Shown piece after piece: positions 1 through 8,785 of a DNA stretch of 64,000 nucleotides. A program made the position numbers and the translations under genes. Each line of letters opens with the position of its first letter. Position 1 is the stretch's first letter. The DNA is taken from NCBI GenBank assembly GCA_964242575.1, contig CAXTCN010000008.1, forward strand, positions 1-64,000, written 5' to 3'. The stretch comes from JANPPS01 sp964242575 (lineage in GTDB: Bacteria > Pseudomonadota > Alphaproteobacteria > Acetobacterales > Acetobacteraceae). The notes beneath the pieces are model-generated. The model was not told where the DNA came from. It searched no databases and was given only the letters and a program-made list of their open reading frames with translations.

Positions 1-171
1 GCGGAGCGGCACGTCGGCCAGCGCCATCTGCGCCGCCACCCGCTCGGTCGCATCCGCCGCCGCGACCCCGGCCAGCGCGTCGCCGGACCGGTATGGCGTT
101 GCCCGGGCCAGCAGGGTGCGCAGGTCAGGGAACCGGTAGAGCGTGCCGCCGACCGCCTGCGAAAAGCCCAT
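1..171 (-). CDS. eutB: Ethanolamine ammonia-lyase large subunit, N-terminal fragment (runs off the window)
   Basis: Only the first 57 codons are present; the gene continues beyond base 1. The visible N-terminus (MGFSQAVGGTLYRFPDL, then LLARATPYRSGD, AGVAA, ERVAAQMALADVPL) matches the start of EutB as I remember it, the B12-dependent subunit that splits ethanolamine into acetaldehyde and ammonia with EutC. The start ATG at 171 shares its A with the TAA stop of the upstream dehydrogenase gene (TAATG), so translation is probably coupled. It is the last visible gene of a choline-sulfate unit on the same strand. The identification rests on one short segment, so the fold is likely right but the substrate is inferred. 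Confidence 0.8.
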   Translation of the reverse strand, partial: MGFSQAVGGTLYRFPDLRTLLARATPYRSGDALAGVAAADATERVAAQMALADVPLR

Positions 172-1136
172 TACGCCACCACGTCCCGGTCCGGCACCGC
201 TTCGCCGCGGGCCACGCACTCGATGTTGCCGAACATTTGGCGCACGGTGGCCTCGAATGTGTCCGCCGTGCTGGCGGCGATATGCGGGGTGACGATGAGG
301 CCATCCAGCCGCAGCAACGGGCTGTTGGGGGGCAGCGGCTCAGTTTCAAACACGTCCATCGCCGCTGCCTGGATCACCCGATTCTGCAAGGCCCAAACCA
401 GGTCCGGCTCCACCACCACGCCGCCGCGTGCCACGTTGATTAATACCGCCGTGCGCCGCATCGAACCGAGCGCCGCGCGATCAATCAGCCCGGCGGTCCC
501 GGGCGTCAACGGGCAGTGCAGCGACACCACGTCGGACTGTGCCAACAACTCAGGAAGCGGCACGCGCCGAACACGCAGCGCGGCCTCCAGCGCTGTGTCG
601 GCCGGGTGGGGCTTGGCGTAAAGGATGATGCAGCCGAACCCGGCCAGCAACCGGGCGACAGCCTGGCCGATGGCGCCGAACCCCACCAGCCCCACCGTTT
701 TGCCCGACAGCAAGAACGCGGGTCGGGCGAAACCTCCGGCGCCCCACTGCCCGGCGCTTAGCTCCGCGTGCGAGTGCGCCAGGTTGCGCAACGTCGAGAT
801 CATCAGGCCCACCGTGAACTCCCCCACCGCCAAGGCATTGCTGCCGGTGGTGCGCGCGACCTTGATGCCCAGCTCGCGTGCGGCGTCCAGGTCCAGGTTG
901 TCCACGCCGACGCCCCACTTGTGCAGCAGCTTCAGCCGCCTCGCCGCGCGCAGCACCGCTCCGCTCACGGCGATTTGGCCCGAGATGGCGTAGTCCGCGT
1001 CCGCGATCATGGCTTGCAGGTGCGCCTCGTCCCGCCCGCTGCTGTGCGTCAGCGCCAAGCCCGGCGGCAGGAGCGCGCGCAGCCGGGCCGCGGTCTGTTC
1101 GGTGATGGGGTCGAGCACGACGACGGTTTCGGTCAC
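171..1136 (-). CDS. D-2-hydroxyacid dehydrogenase (NAD-binding)
   Basis: A 321-residue protein of the D-isomer specific 2-hydroxyacid dehydrogenase family, which interconverts 2-oxoacids and D-2-hydroxyacids with NAD(P)H. The Rossmann motif GLVGFGAIG lies near residue 150, followed by the catalytic Arg segment (LINVARGG), the Glu region (ETEPLP) and the active-site His in TPHIAAS. The start chosen is GTG at 1136 with AGGGGA just upstream; an open frame to 1220 is shadow sequence inside the preceding gene. It starts 8 bases after the gamma-glutamyltransferase-like gene and its stop overlaps the eutB start. The substrate is unknown; phosphoglycerate or glyoxylate-type acids are possible. Confidence 0.88.
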   Translation of the reverse strand: MTETVVVLDPITEQTAARLRALLPPGLALTHSSGRDEAHLQAMIADADYAISGQIAVSGAVLRAARRLKLLHKWGVGVDNLDLDAARELGIKVARTTGSNALAVGEFTVGLMISTLRNLAHSHAELSAGQWGAGGFARPAFLLSGKTVGLVGFGAIGQAVARLLAGFGCIILYAKPHPADTALEAALRVRRVPLPELLAQSDVVSLHCPLTPGTAGLIDRAALGSMRRTAVLINVARGGVVVEPDLVWALQNRVIQAAAMDVFETEPLPPNSPLLRLDGLIVTPHIAASTADTFEATVRQMFGNIECVARGEAVPDRDVVA

Positions 1137-1144
1137 GGCGTCCC

Positions 1145-2797
1145 CTAGATCACGAACTTGACGCCGGCGCGGGCCAGGCCGCCGCCGATGCCGACCGGGG
1201 CGCCGTCCGCGCGCCAGCACGCTGCGCCCAGCATGGCGTCCCCGCGGAACTCAATCGCGCTCATCCCCCCGGCGATGCGGGGCGACGCGCACACCTCGTG
1301 CCCCCGGGCGGCCAGTCCGTCTGCGACCGCGCTGAACAGCGCCTCCTCCACCTCCAGCACGTGCCCCTGGGTAAACACCCGCGGCGCCTCCACGGCCTGT
1401 TGCAGCGACATGCCGTGGTCGATCAGGTTGACCAGCGCCTGCATGGCGGAGGGGAAGATGCGCAGCGCTCCCGGCAGGCCCAGCGCATAGACCAGGCGCC
1501 CATCACGCGTCGCCATCACCGGCGCCATCGAGGTGAACACCCGCTTGCCCGGCTCGATGGACAGCGCGTGGCCGGGGTGCGGGTCGAAGTTGAACATGTA
1601 GTTGTTGCAAACAAGCCCGGTGCCCGGCACGGCGATGCGGGCGCCGAACAGGCCGTTGATGGTTTGCGTGCTGCTGACGACGTTGCCCTGGCCGTCCGCG
1701 ACGGTGACGTGGGTGGTGTCGGCGCTCTCCCCCGGCGTCCAGGCGCGGGCTTGCCGCATGTCGATCCCGGCGCGCCGTTGGTCGGCGAAAGCGCGGGATG
1801 TCAGGCGTTCGATTGGAACCGTCACGAAATCAGGGTCGGCCGTCGCCACCGCGCGGTCGGCGAAGGCGGCCTTCAACACCTCGGCCAGCAGGTGCACGCC
1901 GTCCACGGTGCCGAACCCCAACGCGCGCACGTCGAACGGCTCCAGCATGTTCAGCATCTGGGTGATATGCACGCCGGCCGAGGCGGGCGGCGGCGGGCCG
2001 ATGATCTCGAACCCCCGGTAACGGCCGCGCACCGGTTCGCGCTGCTTCACGGCGTACGCCGCCAGGTCGCCCGCGTCGATCAGGCCGCCGCTTTGCGCCA
2101 TGAAGTCCGCCAGCGCCGTCCCGAGCCGTCCGCCGTACAGCGCGCCCGGGCCTTCGGCCGCGATCATGCGCAGCGAGCCGGCGTAATCCGGGCGGCGCAG
2201 CCGGACGCCGGGGCGCACGGGAGCGCCACCCGGCAGGAACAGCGCGGACAGGTCCGGGTCCAGCGCCAGGTCCGCCGCGCAGTCGCCGACGCAGGTGGAC
2301 AAATACGGCGTGACGGTGAACCCGGCGTCTGCCAGATGGATCGCCGGCGCCAGCGCGTCGTCCAGGCTCATGGTGCCGAAGCGTTCCAGCGCGTGGCACC
2401 AGCCGGCCAACGCGCCGGGCACCGCCATGGCCAGCGCGCCGCGGTGGTTCTGCCGGCCGGCCGTTTCCTGGTAGTCCGGCAGCGCGTCGGAAACGGTGCG
2501 GTACATGTCCGGCCGGGCGGCGCGCGGGGCGGTGCTAAGCCCGTCCAGGATGACGTGCGCGCCATCCGCGAGGCGGAGGTGCGCCAGGCCGCCGCCGAGC
2601 ACGCCGACCATCATCGGCTCCACGACCGTCAGCGCGAACAGCGCGGTCACCGCGGCGTCGATGGCATTGCCGCCGGCCAGCAACGCCTGCGCCCCGGCGC
2701 CGGACGCCAGCGGATGGTTGGTCACCACCATGCCTTGCGACCCGCTGGCCGGCTGTTTCTCGCATACAAAACCGAACCCGGCAGCGTCCGCCATCAC
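1145..2797 (-). CDS. Gamma-glutamyltransferase family protein (Ntn hydrolase)
   Basis: 550 residues, the usual length of a gamma-glutamyltranspeptidase precursor. N-terminal motifs are typical (VVTNHPLAS, GGNAIDAAV), and the large-to-small subunit junction appears as DTTHVTVADGQGN, where the Thr would become the N-terminal nucleophile after self-cleavage. The small-subunit GGNMI-type region is replaced by less typical sequence, and no clear signal peptide is seen, so a cytoplasmic acylase or cephalosporin-acylase-like role is as possible as glutathione turnover. The GTG at 2797 has AGGA upstream; ATG at 2794 is the alternative. Both overlap the betA stop, giving translational coupling. Its place in a choline-sulfate operon hints at gamma-glutamylated amine metabolism, which is only inference. 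Confidence 0.85.
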   Translation of the reverse strand: MMADAAGFGFVCEKQPASGSQGMVVTNHPLASGAGAQALLAGGNAIDAAVTALFALTVVEPMMVGVLGGGLAHLRLADGAHVILDGLSTAPRAARPDMYRTVSDALPDYQETAGRQNHRGALAMAVPGALAGWCHALERFGTMSLDDALAPAIHLADAGFTVTPYLSTCVGDCAADLALDPDLSALFLPGGAPVRPGVRLRRPDYAGSLRMIAAEGPGALYGGRLGTALADFMAQSGGLIDAGDLAAYAVKQREPVRGRYRGFEIIGPPPPASAGVHITQMLNMLEPFDVRALGFGTVDGVHLLAEVLKAAFADRAVATADPDFVTVPIERLTSRAFADQRRAGIDMRQARAWTPGESADTTHVTVADGQGNVVSSTQTINGLFGARIAVPGTGLVCNNYMFNFDPHPGHALSIEPGKRVFTSMAPVMATRDGRLVYALGLPGALRIFPSAMQALVNLIDHGMSLQQAVEAPRVFTQGHVLEVEEALFSAVADGLAARGHEVCASPRIAGGMSAIEFRGDAMLGAACWRADGAPVGIGGGLARAGVKFVI

Positions 2798-4473
2798 CGC
2801 TGCGCGTCCTGCCAGGCGTGCGCCTCGAACGACGCCGCGTTGGAGACGCCGAGCGGGGCACGGCCGCGGATGTGGTCGGACATTTTTTCGCCGAGCATGA
2901 TCGTCGGGGCGTTCAGGTTGCCCGTGGTCACCGATGGCATGATGGACGAATCCACCACGCGCAACGCCTCAAGCCCGATGACCCGCGCCTCCGAATCGAC
3001 CACCGCCATCGGGTCGTCGAGGCGGCCCATCCGGCAGGTGCAGGACGGGTGGTAGGCGCTCTCGGCGTGGTCCCGCACGAAGGCATCGATGGCGTCGTCG
3101 GTGGCAACGTCGGCGCCGGGCTGGATTTCCCGGCCGCGGTACGGGTCGAACGCGGCCTGGGCAAAAATTTCGCGCGTCAGCCGCACGCAGGCGCGCATCT
3201 CGGCCCAGTCATCCGGGTGGCTCATGTAGTTGAAGCGGATGCGAGGCTTGTCCGTGGGGTCGGAGGAACGCAGCCGGACCCAACCGCGGCTTTTGGAGCG
3301 CATCGGGCCGACATGCGCCTGGAACCCGTGGCCGCTCGCTAACGACTTGCCGTCATACGACACCGCCAGCGGCAGGAAGTGATACTGGATGTCGGGATAG
3401 GCCACCCCGGCGCGGCTACGTATGAAGCCGCAGCTCTCGAAGTGGTTGGTGGCGCCGAGGCCGTCATGCCGCAGCAGCCAGCGCGCGCCGATGGCCGCCT
3501 TCGCGAGCGGGCGCGTGGCGGGATACAGCGTGACGGGCAGCAGGCTCTCAATCTGGAAATAGAACTCCAGGTGGTCCTGCAGGTTCTCGCCGACGCCGGG
3601 CAGGTGGTGCACGGGCGCGATGCCATGCGTGCGCAGCTCGTCCGCGGCACCCACGCCCGACAGCTTCAGCAGTTGCGGCGAGTTGATCGGGCCGCCCGAG
3701 AGGATCACCTCGCGCCGGGCATGCGCGACCTGTTCCGTGCCGCCGCGGCGGTAGCGCACGCCGGTCGCGCGCCGGCCGTCGAACTGGATGGCGGTCGCGA
3801 GCGCGTGGGTAGCGACCGACAGGTTAGGCCGCCGCAGCGCTGGCTTCAGGTAGGCGTTGGCGGCGCTGCAACGCCGGCCGTCGCGCACCGTCATGTCCAT
3901 GCGGCCGAAGCCCTCCTGGTGGAAGCCGTTGATGTCCTCGGTCTCGGCGTAACCGGCCTGCGTCGCGGCCTCGATCCAGGCGCGGTACAGCGGGTTCCGC
4001 AGCATGCCGTAGCGCGTGTGCAGCGGACCCTCTGCCCCGCGGTAGGCGTCGCCGCCCTCCTGCCGGTGCTCGGCGCGCTTGAAGTATGGCAGCACGTGGC
4101 GGTAGCCCCAGCCCTCCGCGCCCTCGTTTTCCCAGCGGTCGAAGTCGGCCGGGTTGCCGCGCACATACACCAGGCCGTTGATCGAGGACGAGCCGCCGAG
4201 CACCTTGCCGCGCGGGCAGTTCATCCGCCGCCCGCCCAGCCCCAGCTCCGGCTCCGTCTCGTATGCCCAGTTGTAGCGCGGCATGTTCATCGGGATCGAC
4301 AGCGCGCTCGGCATCTGGATCAGCACCGAGGCGTCGGAGCCGCCGAACTCCAGCACCAGCACGGTGTTCTGTCCGTCCTCGCTCAACCGGTCCGCCAGCA
4401 CGCACCCCGCCGACCCGGCGCCCACGATCACGTAGTCGAACGTGTCCCCAGCCTCGCGCGCCACCCGGCTCAT
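2794..4473 (-). CDS. betA: Choline dehydrogenase (GMC oxidoreductase)
   Basis: 559 residues, aligned by eye along its whole length with E. coli BetA. It oxidises choline to betaine aldehyde using FAD. Visible marks are the dinucleotide-binding GAGSAG near residue 20, YNWAYETEPE, GKVLGGSSSING, the second GMC signature (GPINSPQLL), GVGENLQDHLE, and the C-terminal catalytic region YHPSCTCRMG and GNLNAPTIMLGEK. The ATG at 4473 overlaps the choX stop by four bases (ATGA), which decides the start; the longer open frame upstream is choX read out of frame. It acts after BetC and the ChoX importer in using choline-O-sulfate or choline. No betB or betI is in the window. Confidence 0.95.
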   Translation of the reverse strand: MSRVAREAGDTFDYVIVGAGSAGCVLADRLSEDGQNTVLVLEFGGSDASVLIQMPSALSIPMNMPRYNWAYETEPELGLGGRRMNCPRGKVLGGSSSINGLVYVRGNPADFDRWENEGAEGWGYRHVLPYFKRAEHRQEGGDAYRGAEGPLHTRYGMLRNPLYRAWIEAATQAGYAETEDINGFHQEGFGRMDMTVRDGRRCSAANAYLKPALRRPNLSVATHALATAIQFDGRRATGVRYRRGGTEQVAHARREVILSGGPINSPQLLKLSGVGAADELRTHGIAPVHHLPGVGENLQDHLEFYFQIESLLPVTLYPATRPLAKAAIGARWLLRHDGLGATNHFESCGFIRSRAGVAYPDIQYHFLPLAVSYDGKSLASGHGFQAHVGPMRSKSRGWVRLRSSDPTDKPRIRFNYMSHPDDWAEMRACVRLTREIFAQAAFDPYRGREIQPGADVATDDAIDAFVRDHAESAYHPSCTCRMGRLDDPMAVVDSEARVIGLEALRVVDSSIMPSVTTGNLNAPTIMLGEKMSDHIRGRAPLGVSNAASFEAHAWQDAQR

Positions 4474-5420
4474 TTGCCGAGTGAGGCCTTCACCGCCGCC
4501 AAGCCGTCCCTGCCGTCGCGAGTGGTCACCCCTTGCAGCCACGGCTCCAGCAGCTCCGGGTGGTTGCGCAAATAGCGCATTGCAGCGCCCTTGCCGTCCT
4601 TCCGCATGCTCTCGGTGTCGGCCATGAGCTCGTTCTCCATGCCGACGCTGAACGCGAGCTGGCGGAACAACCGGCCGACGTTTGGGCACTGCGCCACATA
4701 ACCTTTGCGCGCCAGCGTGTTGACCGTGGTGTCGCCGTAGTTCGCGCCGAAATAGCGGTCGCCGCCGTTGAGGTAGGCAATCGGCAGCTTGGTGTTCATC
4801 GGGTGCGGCTCCCAGGCCAGGAACACCACCCACTGCTTGCGCTGCACGGCTTGGCCGACCTCGCCCAGCATCCCCTGTTCGCTCGAATCCACCAGCTCCC
4901 ACCCGCGTAAGCCGAAGTCCCCGGCGTCCAACATGCGCTGGATGCTCTGGTTGGCTGGCGCGCCGGCGTCGATGCCGTAAATTTTCTTGCCGAACCGGTC
5001 CGCAAACCGGCTCAGGTCGGCGAAGTTCCGCACGCCGGCCTCGGCGGCATAGGCCGGAACCGCCAAGGTGAACTTCGCGCGCTCCAAATTGTGGCGCACC
5101 AGGTCCACCTTGCCGGACTGGATCAGCGGCCCGGCGGAGTTCTGCTGCGCCGGCATCCAGTTGCCCAGGAACACGTCGATGGCGCCATCCTGCAGCGCGC
5201 GGAACGTGATCGGCACCGAGAGCGTGTCCACCCGCTGATCGTAGCCGAGCGCGTCGAGCAAAACTCCCGCGGCGCCGTTGGTCGAGGTGATGTCGGTCCA
5301 GCCCGGGTCCGACATCCGCACCGTGCGGCACGCCTCCGAATCGGCGGCGCGGGCCGGCATGGCGATGGCGCAGAGGCACGCCAGCAGGCTGAGGCGGAGC
5401 TTGGTTCCGATGGCGGTCAT
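4470..5420 (-). CDS. choX: Choline/betaine ABC transporter periplasmic binding protein
   Basis: 316 residues with a Sec signal peptide (hydrophobic stretch to about residue 25, cleavage after MPARA). The mature part matches the ChoX/OpuAC glycine betaine-choline binding family: SDPGWTDI, LGNWMPAQ, AVPAYAAEAGV and a late FLAWEPHPMN, the aromatic residues that usually form a cation-pi box. It binds choline in the periplasm for an ABC importer. No permease or ATPase gene is next to it, so it must work with components encoded elsewhere. It starts 24 bases after betC ends and overlaps betA by four bases. Upstream GGAGAC is a fair ribosome site. Confidence 0.9.
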   Translation of the reverse strand: MTAIGTKLRLSLLACLCAIAMPARAADSEACRTVRMSDPGWTDITSTNGAAGVLLDALGYDQRVDTLSVPITFRALQDGAIDVFLGNWMPAQQNSAGPLIQSGKVDLVRHNLERAKFTLAVPAYAAEAGVRNFADLSRFADRFGKKIYGIDAGAPANQSIQRMLDAGDFGLRGWELVDSSEQGMLGEVGQAVQRKQWVVFLAWEPHPMNTKLPIAYLNGGDRYFGANYGDTTVNTLARKGYVAQCPNVGRLFRQLAFSVGMENELMADTESMRKDGKGAAMRYLRNHPELLEPWLQGVTTRDGRDGLAAVKASLGK

Positions 5421-5444
5421 GTCCGGTCTCCTGTTGCGTTGCGG

Positions 5445-6983
5445 TCAGGATGCCAGGGGACGCGGCAGGCGCGCCATAGCCTCCAGGTCCTCAAGCTTCA
5501 TGTGGCTGCGAATGTACTGCTCCCGGGCGTCGCGCACCGGCTGGTAGTCCCAGGCCGTGCGGGCACCCAGCCGCAGCGCCTCCGCCACCAGGCGCCGGCG
5601 GCGCTGGCTCGCGAGCACCTCGGCGTGCAACGTCGCCAACGGCCAGCGCCGGTTCGCCTCCACCCCGAACGCATCGAGCAGGGGATTGGGCGGTTCGGCG
5701 GCAAGGTTGCGCAACTCGTCCGGGTCGCTTGCCAGGTCATAAAGCTGGTCCGGGTCGCCCGGTGAGCGGATGAACTTGTGCCGTCCGCGGCGGATCATGA
5801 CGACCGGCGCGACGGCGCCCTCGCCCAAGTACTCGCCGAACACCTCGTCATGGCCACCGCGCCCTTCGAGGTGCGGCAACAGGCTGCGCCCGTCCAGCGG
5901 GGTCGCGTAGTCCGGCGCGCCGCCCGACGCGAGGTCCACGAGGGTCGGCAGGATGTCCACCAGCGACACCGACTGCCCGACCCGCCGGGCATCGAACCGG
6001 CCCGGCGCGTGCACGATCAGCGGCACGCGGCAGGCAGGCTCGAAGAAGCTCATCTTGTACCAAAGCCCGCGTTCCCCCAGCATCTCGCCGTGGTCGGCCA
6101 GCACGATGGTGCAGGTGTCGTTGGCCAGCCCGGCCGCGTCCAGGGTCGTTAAGATCGCGCCCACCTGGTCATCGAAGTAAGAGATTGCGCCGTAATAGGC
6201 GCGCCGGGCGGCACGGACCTGTTCGGCGGTCACGGGCTGCTGGTCGATCCCGCATGCACGCCGCAATCGGAGCGAGTGCGGGTCCATGCGGTCCAACGGG
6301 ACTTCGATGCGGGGCGGGTCAATCTCGGCGTCGCGGTAGCGATTCCAATACGGCTCGGTAATGGTGAACGGGTCGTGCGGGTGGGTCAGCGACACGACCA
6401 TGCAGAACGGCCGCGCATCGTTGCCGCGCGCGATGTCGAACAGGCGCCGCCGGGCCGCGAACACGACTTCCTCGTCGAAGTCGATCTGGTTGGTCCGCGC
6501 GCACGGCCCGGCCTGCGCCACAGAGTCCATGCTGTGATACCAATCCGGACGCTCATTGGGCCGCTCCCAATTTGGCGTCCAACTGTAATCGGCCGGGTAG
6601 ATGTCGGTGGTGAGCCGTTCCTCGAAGCCGTGCAACTGGTCCGGGCCGCAGAAGTGCATCTTGCCGGACAGGATCGTGCGGATGCCGGCACGGCGGAGGT
6701 AGTGCGCGAAGGTCGGCAATTGCGAAGGGAACTCGGCCGCATTGTCGTAGATGCCGGTGGCGGACGGCAGCCGGCCGGACATGAGCACGCCGCGCGAGGG
6801 CGCGCAGAGCGGGCTGTTGCAGTAGGCGCGTTCGAACACGACGCCATGGCGGGCCAACTGGTCTATGTTCGGGGTCCGGACCACTGCGTTGCCATAGGCG
6901 GGCAGGGCGCCGGCCGTGAGTTGGTCGGCCATGAGAATGAGGATGTTTGGCGACTTGCCCACGTCGTCTCCAGGTTGATGCAT
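5445..6983 (-). CDS. betC: Choline-sulfatase
   Basis: 512 residues of the sulfatase/alkaline phosphatase superfamily, closest in recall to rhizobial BetC, which hydrolyses choline-O-sulfate to choline and sulfate. The early metal site is in LILMADQLT, and the CxPSR motif that carries the formylglycine precursor Cys (about Cys60, LCAPSRG) is intact, as are LSGKMHFCGPDQ and VLADHGEMLGERG. There is no signal peptide, consistent with a cytoplasmic enzyme acting on imported substrate. It is the promoter-proximal gene of the unit choX-betA-ggt-ddh-eutB. An anaerobic or aerobic formylglycine-generating enzyme is not visible here. Confidence 0.94.
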   Translation of the reverse strand: MHQPGDDVGKSPNILILMADQLTAGALPAYGNAVVRTPNIDQLARHGVVFERAYCNSPLCAPSRGVLMSGRLPSATGIYDNAAEFPSQLPTFAHYLRRAGIRTILSGKMHFCGPDQLHGFEERLTTDIYPADYSWTPNWERPNERPDWYHSMDSVAQAGPCARTNQIDFDEEVVFAARRRLFDIARGNDARPFCMVVSLTHPHDPFTITEPYWNRYRDAEIDPPRIEVPLDRMDPHSLRLRRACGIDQQPVTAEQVRAARRAYYGAISYFDDQVGAILTTLDAAGLANDTCTIVLADHGEMLGERGLWYKMSFFEPACRVPLIVHAPGRFDARRVGQSVSLVDILPTLVDLASGGAPDYATPLDGRSLLPHLEGRGGHDEVFGEYLGEGAVAPVVMIRRGRHKFIRSPGDPDQLYDLASDPDELRNLAAEPPNPLLDAFGVEANRRWPLATLHAEVLASQRRRRLVAEALRLGARTAWDYQPVRDAREQYIRSHMKLEDLEAMARLPRPLAS

Positions 6984-7993
6984 GGCCCCTGGCCTCTGGC
7001 GCGGTGCACGCCGTTTTGCCGTTGCAAGCCCTATGGCCCTTAGTTCAGGCGCGCCACTCTAGCCATGGGCTGGGCGGGATGGATAGGCGGATTCCCACGT
7101 TCGGTGATGTCCCAGGACCGACATCCGGGCACACGTCCGACCCGCTACGAATCCACCAAGGTATAAACCTGGGGTGCTTCGGACTGGGCTGTTTTGGAGC
7201 TGGTTGATGAACCAATGGATGTGCAACGCATCCGAACGATAGCTTAGTAGAAACAGTCGATGCTGGTGCTAGTTCGTCGATGTGGCCACGCTCAGGCGGT
7301 TGATTCTAGTCATGGCATTGCACTCTCATTAGGATCATCATCGGAGGCACTTAACTCTATGCTATTTCGCTTCCGATAAATCCTAGAAATTAGCAATCTA
7401 TACCTCAATTAATCTGTTTCACGGCTCAATCGAAGTGGAAACAACACCCTGCCCTCAAAGGTCACGAAGTCGTCATCTATAAACATTTTTATCAAAGAAT
7501 CGTTAAAATATGGTAGGTGTAAGCGACGGTATGCAGGAGACTGAATGACGTTGATAAAGCCTGGTGGCTATGGATGGCCGATACTCCGCAGCGCCTTAGG
7601 TTGATCGAGCGTGTTTGCTAGTCGGCAACGTTTAGCATTTCTTTAGTGTTTGAATATCAAGTGTTCATGTCGTCTTTAACTGAATGGTGCGCTGCAACAA
7701 ATCTTGCGTGACTAATGATTAGATTCACAGTAAACACCTCTCATGTCTCAGGATGCAATTTCTTCAAGCAGGGTTCAGTGTTGTCGCTCTAAAGCCGGTT
7801 TCCAATGCGTGCAGATAATTTGGCGCATATAGACCTACTCAAGGTCGTAATGCGCGCGTATGTTGAGACTGGCACTCAACAAAAACATTTCTGTTACAAA
7901 ACAAGAGAAATCAGCTTGCTAATCCTCGTCCAATCCCAAGCAAGACTGGTTCGGTGGGACAGTATTCGTAACCGGGCTGTTCGGATGTAAAGT
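6984..7993. other. AT-rich gene-free block between betC and the LuxR regulator
   Basis: About 1 kb without a convincing gene. The first 100 bases are GC-rich and should hold the betC promoter. From about 7200 the base composition falls sharply: 42% G+C in 7321-7380 and 37% in 7381-7440 by my count, against about 70% in coding regions. A 61-codon frame at 7805-7990 lacks a ribosome site and has no recognisable similarity. Two short hairpins (7201-7214 and 7217-7233) are too weak to name. It may be a long regulatory leader of the downstream regulator or a remnant of foreign DNA. Confidence 0.5.
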
Positions 7994-8746
7994 ATGCAAT
8001 CTTCCAGTCTTTTAATCGTCGAGCCTAGCCAACTGTTCCGCGAAGGGTTGCGGAAGCTCATGCTGGCGCCGCCTTACGCGGCAGTCAGCGCAGTCAGGAC
8101 CGCTGAGGAGTCTCTCGACTCCATCAGCGCGTTTCAGCCGGACCTGGTGCTGCTAGGCCCCGGTTCTAAGTCGTGCATCCCAGCCGAGGTCGCCTGGGTG
8201 CGCGAGCGCCACTCCGGACCGGGCCAGGTCCGCTTCGTGATGCTTATCGACGCAACCGATGTGGACTGGCCTCAATGCGTCGCCGACTCCGGCATCGACG
8301 CTGTCCTGTCGCAGGATATTTCGGCCGAGGTCCTCCACCGCTCGCTCGACCTCGTCATGTTGGGACAACGATTCTTCCCGGCCGTGTTGGCCCATGCGCC
8401 AGCCGAACGCGAACCCGCGACGCTGATCCCTTTTCCAAAGCCCAGTGCCGCCCGGATGCCGGTGACCGACCTAGACGTGCAGCGCGGCGCCACCCTGTCC
8501 GAGCGGGAGGCTACAATCCTGCGCTGCCTCATGGATGGCGCGTCCAACAAGGTGATCGCGCGGGAACTCCAAGTGACCGAGGCGACCGTGAAGGCGCACG
8601 TCAAGGGGCTGCTCAGGAAAGTGCGCGCCAGCAACCGGACGCAAGCGGCGGTCTGGGCGTTCAACAACAACGTCCAGGTTCTGGAAGCGCTCGGCCAAGT
8701 CACCTCGCTGCCGCCAGCGGGAGCGTTGGGCCGGCGGGTATTCTAG
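7994..8746 (+). CDS. LuxR/NarL-type transcription regulator with degenerate receiver domain
   Basis: 250 residues. The N-terminal 120 residues fold like a response-regulator receiver, but the acidic pocket is reduced (IVEPSQLF, Glu10-Pro11) and the phosphoacceptor position is Gly55 in PDLVLLG instead of Asp. Residues about 167-225 are a LuxR helix-turn-helix (LSEREATILRCL, NKVIARELQVTEATVKAHV), intact for DNA binding. It is therefore probably controlled by something other than classical His-Asp phosphotransfer. No histidine kinase is adjacent. It follows a 1 kb AT-rich leader and is followed at once by a strong inverted repeat. Its targets are unknown. Confidence 0.88.
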   Translation: MQSSSLLIVEPSQLFREGLRKLMLAPPYAAVSAVRTAEESLDSISAFQPDLVLLGPGSKSCIPAEVAWVRERHSGPGQVRFVMLIDATDVDWPQCVADSGIDAVLSQDISAEVLHRSLDLVMLGQRFFPAVLAHAPAEREPATLIPFPKPSAARMPVTDLDVQRGATLSEREATILRCLMDGASNKVIARELQVTEATVKAHVKGLLRKVRASNRTQAAVWAFNNNVQVLEALGQVTSLPPAGALGRRVF

Positions 8747-8747
8747 G

Positions 8748-8785
8748 GGTGCGAACCTGACGGAAAGAACCGCCAGGTTCGCACC
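8748..8785 (+). terminator. Strong hairpin, probable terminator of the LuxR gene
   Basis: GGTGCGAACCTG (8748-8759) and CAGGTTCGCACC (8774-8785) are a perfect 12-bp inverted repeat. The stem continues past one mismatch with CGG/CCG around the loop AAAGAA. It begins two bases after the stop codon. There is no T-run, so it could be a processing or stability hairpin rather than a classical intrinsic terminator. Confidence 0.7.

Noticed and set aside
4473..5379. Upstream extension of betA by about 300 codons
   Set aside because: It reads choX out of frame; the ATGA overlap and family N-terminus place the start at 4473.
7201..7233. Two short hairpins (TGGTT-AACCA and GGATG-CATCC)
   Set aside because: Five-base stems are expected by chance and have no gene context.
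7805..7990. 61-codon open frame in the AT-rich block
   Set aside because: No ribosome site, no recognisable family, and it ends just before the regulator start; likely chance.
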